Assembly (NCBI GenBank): GCA_029552065.1 | Contig: JAKPEG010000223.1 | Span: 1-43,199 of the forward strand | Reading direction: 5' to 3' | Origin: Actinomycetes bacterium | Lineage (GTDB): Bacteria > Actinomycetota > Actinomycetes > Actinomycetales > Dermatophilaceae | Length of the DNA stretch: 43,199 nucleotides | Shown: positions 43,126-43,199 of the stretch, piece after piece | Position numbering within the stretch: the first letter of the stretch is position 1 | Layout: each line of letters begins with the position of its first letter | The notes under the pieces: generated by a model | Seen by the model: only the letters and a program-made list of their open reading frames with translations | Database searches by the model: none | What the model was told of the DNA's origin: nothing | Position numbers and translations under genes: made by a program

Positions 43126-43199
43126 AACGAGCGGCCAGGCGCCGGGACTCGCCGGGGCAGGCGCAGGGCGGGGGGGCTGGGCGCAGGGGAGTCGCAGGG

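Overview
The window is 43.2 kb of very GC-rich actinobacterial chromosome. Codons end almost always in G or C, several genes start with GTG or TTG, and promoters are of the TANNNT type, often placed so close to the start codon that the mRNA should be leaderless. Gene order matches the region known in Mycobacterium tuberculosis from ilvB1-ilvN-ilvC through serA1, leuB, an FAH hydrolase, gltX, an IclR regulator, leuC, leuD, hupB, fbiD, gpsA, ddl, thiL to rpmB. Protein style, the two attenuated operons and the intergenic repeats suggest a member of the Micrococcales, perhaps Intrasporangiaceae. That family-level guess is inference.

Layout. Positions 1-141 are the end of an IS3-family element followed by a 41-bp tandem repeat. 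0.46-8.6 kb: ilvD, a two-gene ABC exporter, then ilvB-ilvN-ilvC behind a leader peptide and an attenuator. 8.6-12.4 kb is accessory: 62-bp tandem repeats, a VTT membrane protein, a MarR regulator, a wax-ester/triacylglycerol synthase and a decayed acyl-CoA synthetase. 12.4-20.5 kb: serA, leuB, an M23 peptidase, ilvE, a HAD phosphatase and cimA, the last with its own leader peptide and attenuator. 20.4-24.9 kb: GNAT, a conserved unknown, an orphan Hcp-like protein, FAH hydrolase, Nudix and DUF808. 25.0-29.4 kb: gltX, tRNA-Gln, tRNA-Glu, DUF302, L,D-transpeptidase and an IclR regulator divergent from leuCD. 29.5-32.6 kb: leuC, leuD and a HU protein with a lysine-rich tail. 32.6-43.0 kb: cofC, plsC-like, gpsA, a cystathionine-synthase-like enzyme, ddl, DUF3515, Lrp-like, thiL, nitronate monooxygenase, a LexA-controlled HNH endonuclease and rpmB.

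Together the ilv/leu genes give almost the whole branched-chain amino acid pathway. CimA supplies citramalate, LeuCD and LeuB turn it into 2-ketobutyrate, and IlvBN, IlvC, IlvD and IlvE finish isoleucine and valine. LeuA is not in the window. Control is by ribosome attenuation at ilvB and cimA and probably by the IclR regulator at leuC.

The strongest unexplained signal is a short DNA word, GTATGCCG/CGGCATAC. I counted its 7-bp core about 53 times, where base composition predicts about four. It lies equally on both strands and in genes and spacers, forces rare codons, and occurs as inverted pairs that form hairpins, one apparently inserted in frame in ilvD.
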